Assembly: GCA_903885375.1 (NCBI GenBank) | Contig: CAISIK010000189.1 | Location: 1-49,261, forward strand | Reading direction: 5' to 3' | DNA from: an uncultured Pseudomonadota bacterium | GTDB lineage: Bacteria; Myxococcota_A; UBA796; SXON01 | DNA length: 49,261 bases | Notes under the pieces: model-generated | Told to the model about the DNA's origin: nothing | The model's input: the letters and a program-made list of their open reading frames with translations, nothing else | Database searches by the model: none | In this document: one piece after another, positions 45,601 to 49,261 of the stretch | Numbering within the stretch: position 1 is the stretch's first letter | How the letters are laid out: each line of letters begins with the position of its first letter | Made by a program: the position numbers and the translations under genes

Positions 45601-45817
45601 CGCGGGGGTCGACCTCGAGCACGCCCGGCCAGGCGCCGGTCGGCACCGGCGTGCGCCCCGGACGCACGAGCATGCCCTCCACCACCGACCAGTCGTCGGC
45701 CCACCGCCACTCGGCGCCATCCCAGAGCCGCGCCACGCGCACATCGCGGAAGTACGGGCCGCCGTCGAGGTCGACGGCGAGCACGTGGAGCCGGCAGTCA
45801 CGCGTGTCGAACGCCAC
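42692..45817 (-). CDS. YD-repeat (Rhs-like) protein, probably exported
   Basis: 1041 residues from the only usable GTG (45817). The frame continues 38 codons upstream as a convincing signal peptide, so the true start is probably the CTG at 45931. Dozens of YD-type repeats with the pattern R-D-x2-G-R-[VL] (for example RDASGRVESV, RDPVGRLRAI, RDALGRLRRV) fill most of the protein. Near residue 890, GGRYVLPGGILLGFLRATDPLSG is a degraded form of the Rhs core end (RYYDPxxGRFLxxDPLG). The roughly 130 residues after it are Pro/Ala/Trp-rich and match no toxin I know; no immunity gene follows. Coupled to the pseudo-CHAT lipoprotein gene upstream. Possible surface or shell-forming protein. Confidence 0.78.
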   Translation of the reverse strand: MAFDTRDCRLHVLAVDLDGGPYFRDVRVARLWDGAEWRWADDWSVVEGMLVRPGRTPVPTGAWPGVLEVDPRGRVTARVVDGRRVEVLRDAVGGFAGMKSANVRVALNPEGVEASDGRKASYTLAGTRVDAVEIAAGTTTYGYEGAALRTVRWADGGALRVEGDGTSGLGGRWRCTLSGSVTRLEGPAGRWTVDHGEEMAVTGPGGATMRTRWQSGMLRGWTDVDGVRVEIDRDASGRVESVRRDGERLARLTWTAEGLAELRDDAGGWRLLREGAGVVVQRSEPDGRGPVREVAGGRVQVVRLGSESAVITWDASGRPSRLQVGGQGEARLERDASGNLTRVTDGAGAVWSIQRGPTGAPEALIDPAARRWELRTDSEGRLSRLAGPDGVAVSLVHSDGRLSQLLRGATRWSWLRDAAGRLAGVRDPDGRLTSLSRDPSGAVTSIRLPDGAALTLGRDPVGRLRAINGWRITRDAHGFVTEVRAPEGALAGWSRNALGRVTGFGMGEVSFEFSRDLAGRVATVRAGETESERWRLNRDAAGRVAEVQRADGAAVSLARDSAGLVTRVTDAFGEMVLSRDMRGRIGKIVAGRTWTVGRDLVGRVVRVQVDGLGTVGADYESDGSLRLLRLPDSALVRRNTSADAGELVATDRDGKPVGAAGWTRDDSGRVMSLESGGPAHLERDAAGRLVRSLGPGGEWARDLGLLRAPDGSAVRTTADGLPTAVTLTVGGPWGLAAGEATYRWEGDRLTGLDGSAGGAALVHDALGRPSQLALGDRTVTIERDALGRLRRVGGEVITAWDALLAIGSAPRVPFPDGVVARPGGAVLSDPRGHPLLAPWSPPLRPWPTGWMAGVAAAETGAGGRYVLPGGILLGFLRATDPLSGVATTPDRWPWVPIEPEIGLDVPAFPHPDASTDALWDPSGFDAVDGWSDPLARLVEGGWLPGGGAEPEEAPGLPWLPAAFARSVPAPVAGHGAVQLDEDIAGRVLLRAALSGIALSNDVILDAFAGAEIEAEALDVPGFSLPVPSFVSVGLAEPPYGH

Positions 45818-45931
45818 ATCGCCGCGCCAACCGCTCGCGATCGGACCGAGCTCCCCCCACCCGTTCGGGAGTGGAAGCGGGTCGGCCGCCGACAGGAGCG
45901 CGAAGGCGGCGAACGCGAACGGGCCGGTCAG
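45818..45931 (-). other. In-frame signal-peptide-like extension of the YD-repeat gene (CTG start?)
   Basis: Reading upstream from GTG 45817 there are 38 sense codons back to CTG at 45931, encoding a hydrophobic segment (FAFAAFALLSAA, cut before D) and a Pro-rich start of the mature protein. No ATG, GTG or TTG lies in it. CTG overlaps the preceding TGA as CTGA, the same geometry as the ATGA overlaps elsewhere in the window. Confidence 0.6.
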
Positions 45932-48714
45932 GGCTTGCCGGCCACGAGGTAACGAATCCAGTTCGCCGGACGGTTGCCGCTGTCGAAGGCCTTGACCGCG
46001 CTGGCGCGGGCGTCGTTGAACGACCGCATGGAGGAGTACCGCCGGTTCACGCCTTCCCAGTAGGTGGACACCATCCGCTCGTGGAACGCCGGATCCACCG
46101 TGGGCGCACCCACGAGGAAGTCGCTCATGCCGGCCTTCCGGACCGCCGCAAGCCGCGCCTGGGCGGCGAGCGGATCGGGGCCACCGCCCACGTAGCCGCC
46201 ACGCGCGATGAGCGGGGTGGAGGCCACGTCGGCGAGCGTGAGCTCACCGCCTGCGAGCAGCCAGCCCCCGGTGGGGCCGACCGGGAGGTCGCCGAGGTGG
46301 ACGAAGCGGGCCGCGCCCGCGTTCGCTTTCCAGGCGGCCGGAGTGGCCGCCGCGCCTTCGAGGACCATTGCCTGGGGGAACAGACGTCGGATGGCCTCGG
46401 CCTCCGCGGCCGACCCCGGCATGGCGACGAGGGTCTGCGAGAACTCCTCGGGAGCCACCGGCACGGTCGCCACGATCGAGTCGAAGTCGGGGAAGTACGA
46501 CACCGACCGGATGTCGGCGAGGAAGCGCAGGCCGTCGGACTGCTCCGGGAGCGCGGTCACGCCGAAGGTGCCGAACGGCGCCTCACCGACGATGATGTAC
46601 TTGCCGACGCCCGTGAGCACATCGCTCGCGCTGTCGATCATCGCGGTGCGGAGGCGATCGCCGGCGGGAATGGCGCTGTCACCGCCCACCACGGACCGCG
46701 TCCACACGGCCATGGCCTCGATGCTCTGCGGCTTCACCTTCACCAGCTTGCCGCCGTTGGCCGTGAGGTACAGCACCTCGACCATGCCCGGGAGCCGACG
46801 GAAGGAGATGACGGCGGCGCCATCGAGCTCGCCCCGGAGCGCCACGGCGCTGGGGGCCTGCGTGGAGGCGAGGCCGGCAGCGAGCTCCACGGTGGAGATC
46901 GCCGCCCGTTGGGCCGCGGGGAAGGCGCCACCGGTGGCGAGCCACTTCAGGGCCGCCACGCGGTAGGTTGCGTGGGCCGCCCACACCGCCCGCGCCTGTT
47001 CCGGCGTGGCCGTGGCCGGAAGCGGCGACACGCCCGCCCCCCAGAGCAAACGCGCCCGCTCGCGGCGCTGCGCCCAACCGTGGAGCTCCACCGCCGGGGT
47101 GAGCGGGTCGGCGGCCGCGCGCACGCGCTCCGCGTCGAACCCGAGCTGCTCGGGAGCCGGACCGTCGAGCAGGAGCGGCGACGTCCACGGGCCGCTGCGC
47201 CAGGCGGGAACCGCCGCGGCCAGCGCCGAGTACTCACGCGCCGCGCCGGTCACGTCGGCGGCATTGAGGGCGGTCCGCGCACGCGCCCACGCGGCGAGGC
47301 CTGCCCCGGGGGAGCCCGCTTCGCCCGCGATGACCGCGTTCCATGCGGCGGTGTCCGGGTGATCGGAGGTGATCACGCCCCCCTTTCCGCTGGCGAGCCA
47401 GCCGCGAGCCGCCGCCTCCCCACCGAGGTTGGCGCCCTCGAGCTTGCCGAGGGAGCTGCGATCCGACGTCGCGGCGGCCCAGAAGCGCAGGTCGGGCGAG
47501 GTGCTCGCGGCGCCCAACTGGTAGGCGGTGCGCGGCTCGGCGAGCCAGCCGGAGGCCAGCATGGCCACCAGCGCGCCGCGCTCGCCCTCCAGCGTGAGGC
47601 CGGGGGTGACCTTGGCGCCACGAAGCGCAGCGGCCAGCTCGCGCGCGGCGGTGGCTTCCGGCTCGGCCAGCGAGGCGACCGCGGCATCGATCGCGGCCGG
47701 TTCGCCCAGGGCCGCCGACACCAGCACCAATTCCCAGGAGCCGCGGGCCTTGCTCGCCGTTCCGGCTGCCGCGACCGTGGCGGCCGCGTGGGCCTCGAGG
47801 AGCGCGCCGCTGCGAAGGTCGGCGTGGGCCTCGACGGCGGCGAGCATGGCCGCGCCTTCGGTGTTCTTGCCTTCCTCGGCCTTCTTGCGGAGCTCCGCGG
47901 CGAGGGTGGCCATGGCATCGGCCTTCCAGCCGGCGAGCGCGTAGGGGAGGCCCACATCGAGGGCCCGGGCGGCGCCGAAGGCATCGCCGTCGGTGCTGCA
48001 TTCACGCGCCACCGCCTCGGCGGCGCTCCAGGCTGCGGGACCATCGGCCGCGACCTTCACGGCGAGCGGGAGCGCGAGGAGTCGCGGCAGGCCCGCCGGC
48101 ACCTTGGCCAGCTCCGCGGCCGCGCCGGGCTGGTCGCCCCGGGAGAGCTTGAGCTCCGCGCGCACCAACGCCACCCGCCAGCCCGGCAGGGCATCCACGG
48201 CGGGATCGATGGCGGTGCCGGCATCGGCGACGGCGGCGAGCAGCAGCGTGACGGTGGGAGCGAGCCCCTCCGGCGGGGGTGCGCCGAGCTTGACGGCACC
48301 GGCCACGAGCGCCGCCGAATCGCCAGGGGCCACCGAGGCGAGCGCCCGGGCCGCCACGAGCGCATCGGCCGGGCGGTTGGCCAGGAGCGCGAGGCTTCCA
48401 CGCAGGGCGTGATGACGGTCGGTGCGACCGCCGATGGCCTGATCGGCCGACAGCTTGTCGACCAGCGCGGCCGCGCCGCCGCTCTGGATCGCGCTGCGCT
48501 CCAGGAGGTCCCACACGCCGTCGTTGTCGGGATGACCGGCGAGGAAGCTCTCGGCGAACTTCATCGCATCGGCGCTGTTGCCCATGGCAAAGCTGTCACG
48601 CGCCTTTTCGAGGTCGGTGCGCTCCACGACGACGGGAGCGGCCTCGACCTTGGGCGGGGGAGCCTCGTCGCCAGTGCATGCGGAGAGGGAGAGAGCGATG
48701 AGAAGCGGAAACAT
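45928..48714 (-). CDS. Lipoprotein with TPR-like region and degenerate CHAT domain
   Basis: 928 residues from ATG 48714, chosen because MFPLLIALSLSAC is a lipobox signal; the frame is open to 48792 without it. Residues about 35-600 are Ala-rich helical pairs, probably TPR-like. Residues about 640-928 follow the course of a CHAT (caspase-like) domain: LVAMPGSAAEAEAIRRLFP, then VLEGAAAT, FVHLGDLP, WLLAGGELTLADV and the closing NWIRYLVAG, which matches the WaxfvlxG end. The catalytic dyad is lost: the second His of the HxxxHG block is absent (only H806 remains) and the Cys of LSAC is replaced in LIARGG. TAGCCT lies 28 bases before the ATG. Likely a non-proteolytic scaffold coupled to the YD-repeat protein. 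Confidence 0.68.
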   Translation of the reverse strand: MFPLLIALSLSACTGDEAPPPKVEAAPVVVERTDLEKARDSFAMGNSADAMKFAESFLAGHPDNDGVWDLLERSAIQSGGAAALVDKLSADQAIGGRTDRHHALRGSLALLANRPADALVAARALASVAPGDSAALVAGAVKLGAPPPEGLAPTVTLLLAAVADAGTAIDPAVDALPGWRVALVRAELKLSRGDQPGAAAELAKVPAGLPRLLALPLAVKVAADGPAAWSAAEAVARECSTDGDAFGAARALDVGLPYALAGWKADAMATLAAELRKKAEEGKNTEGAAMLAAVEAHADLRSGALLEAHAAATVAAAGTASKARGSWELVLVSAALGEPAAIDAAVASLAEPEATAARELAAALRGAKVTPGLTLEGERGALVAMLASGWLAEPRTAYQLGAASTSPDLRFWAAATSDRSSLGKLEGANLGGEAAARGWLASGKGGVITSDHPDTAAWNAVIAGEAGSPGAGLAAWARARTALNAADVTGAAREYSALAAAVPAWRSGPWTSPLLLDGPAPEQLGFDAERVRAAADPLTPAVELHGWAQRRERARLLWGAGVSPLPATATPEQARAVWAAHATYRVAALKWLATGGAFPAAQRAAISTVELAAGLASTQAPSAVALRGELDGAAVISFRRLPGMVEVLYLTANGGKLVKVKPQSIEAMAVWTRSVVGGDSAIPAGDRLRTAMIDSASDVLTGVGKYIIVGEAPFGTFGVTALPEQSDGLRFLADIRSVSYFPDFDSIVATVPVAPEEFSQTLVAMPGSAAEAEAIRRLFPQAMVLEGAAATPAAWKANAGAARFVHLGDLPVGPTGGWLLAGGELTLADVASTPLIARGGYVGGGPDPLAAQARLAAVRKAGMSDFLVGAPTVDPAFHERMVSTYWEGVNRRYSSMRSFNDARASAVKAFDSGNRPANWIRYLVAGKP

Positions 48715-48802
48715 GCACCAGCCTCGGTGAAGCGGCCGGAAGGCTACCACGTTCGCAGTACCGGCGGACGCGCGGCCCCCGGAGAGCCCCACGAAAACTG
48801 GA

Positions 48803-49261
48803 TCATCGACAGATGCGGGTGCCGCCGGCGAAACAACTGTACTCGCGCGAGGAGGTCACGGTCACCAACGTCATCACCGTGGTGGCCTCCAGCCGGCCGA
48901 CCACGCGGCAGTTGCCGCGCGCCGCTGCGGGAATGCTCACAGTGGGCCCGCTGCCGCCGCCTTCGATGCACTTGACCTCGAGCGACCAGCCCGGATCGGC
49001 CGCCCGGAAGGTGACGCTGAAGGGGCCGGGGTCGACGGGCGGGGGCGCGGCCGGCGCGGGCGCTGCCGGGGCCGCCGCGGGCGCTGCCGGTGCCGGCGCG
49101 GGCGCTGCCGGTGCCGGTGCGGTGGAGGCGGCGGGCCGCGTGCCCGAGCCGATCCGCACGGGGGCGTCGTCGTCGCTCGGAGAGGGGGTGGCGACGGGCG
49201 CGGGCGCCGGCCTCGCGGGGGCGGGCGCAGGCTTCGCGGCGGGCGCCGGCGCGGGCTTCAC
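48803..49261 (-). CDS. Ala/Pro-rich protein, C-terminal part (truncated by window edge)
   Basis: The gene enters from beyond 49261; the GTG at the edge is not taken as a start. The visible 152 residues are a long Ala/Pro linker with a short acidic break (SPSDDDAPVRIGSG), then a compact roughly 75-residue beta-rich domain with four Cys (VKC, GNC, YSC and RIC at the very end). This domain, beginning FSVTFRAADPGW, is not recognised; size and position suggest a small periplasmic or surface module. Ala/Pro linkers of this kind often join a membrane or kinase part to an outer domain. Stops 88 bases upstream of the pseudo-CHAT gene on the same strand. Confidence 0.65.
   Translation of the reverse strand: MKPAPAPAAKPAPAPARPAPAPVATPSPSDDDAPVRIGSGTRPAASTAPAPAAPAPAPAAPAAAPAAPAPAAPPPVDPGPFSVTFRAADPGWSLEVKCIEGGGSGPTVSIPAAARGNCRVVGRLEATTVMTLVTVTSSREYSCFAGGTRICR

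Noticed and set aside
42692..45931. Rhs polymorphic toxin with immunity gene
   Set aside because: YD repeats are present, but there is no recognisable toxin domain after the eroded core end, and the next genes downstream are tRNAs, not an immunity gene.
49259..49261. GTG at the window edge as start of the last gene
   Set aside because: The frame is open to the edge and starts inside an Ala/Pro linker, so the gene almost certainly continues outside.

Overview
The window is gene-dense, very GC-rich DNA, probably from a member of the Myxococcota or a close deltaproteobacterial-type lineage. Five things point that way: a secreted beta-helix-like protein ending in a MYXO-CTERM-like tail (Gly-Cys, hydrophobic helix, Arg run); Asp-Thr-Gly-rich linkers; two MJ0042-type zinc-ribbon proteins with a GYF-like segment; many small lipoproteins; and a PrkA/DUF444/SpoVR operon. 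No plasmid, phage, IS element or CRISPR array is visible. Most genes are chromosomal housekeeping or cell-envelope genes, and no gene-free stretch exceeds about 150 bases.

Layout. 144-3872 (minus): an MBOAT O-acyltransferase and its SGNH-like partner, divergent from a GT-C-type membrane protein (3989). 5872-6790: two tandem related lipoproteins, convergent with htpG (6787-8610). 8704-10226: a DUF1015 protein coupled to a thioredoxin-like [2Fe-2S] protein. 10266-12098 (minus): the MYXO-CTERM protein. 12154-18098: a UvrD/PcrA helicase followed by three zinc-ribbon proteins, two of them zinc ribbon-GYF-like-TM-TPR. 18076-22173 (minus): a four-gene overlapping operon (lipoprotein, DUF1549-like cytochrome-type lipoprotein, Tat-exported DUF1501 protein, mono-heme lipoprotein). 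22210-25443: gspE/pilB-type ATPase divergent from an NtrC-type regulator. 25488-27113: proline-catabolic P5C dehydrogenase. 27223-32294: prkA, DUF444, spoVR and a tightly linked unknown fourth gene. 32327-35351: a membrane protein and glmU. 35457-39887: rpmG, an uncertain acyltransferase-like gene, two divergent lipoproteins, fabL-type reductase and murJ. 39963: a Cas2/SinR-like small protein. 40309-42676 (minus): tRNA-His, tRNA-Lys, tRNA-Leu, tig and clpP in one direction. 42692-48714 (minus): a TPR/degenerate-CHAT lipoprotein coupled to a YD-repeat protein. 48803-49261: the 3' part of an Ala/Pro-rich protein that runs off the window.

Two genome-wide habits show up. Many genes have a TAnnnT-like -10 element only 5-7 bases upstream of the start codon and no Shine-Dalgarno sequence, which suggests leaderless transcripts. 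Many lipoproteins have extremely short signal peptides without the usual basic n-region. The most promising little-described units are the pseudo-CHAT lipoprotein/YD-repeat pair, the GltJ-like zinc ribbon-GYF-TPR pair, the DUF1501/mono-heme operon and the unknown fourth gene of the prkA operon. All functional calls rest on motif recognition from the sequence; no database search was run.
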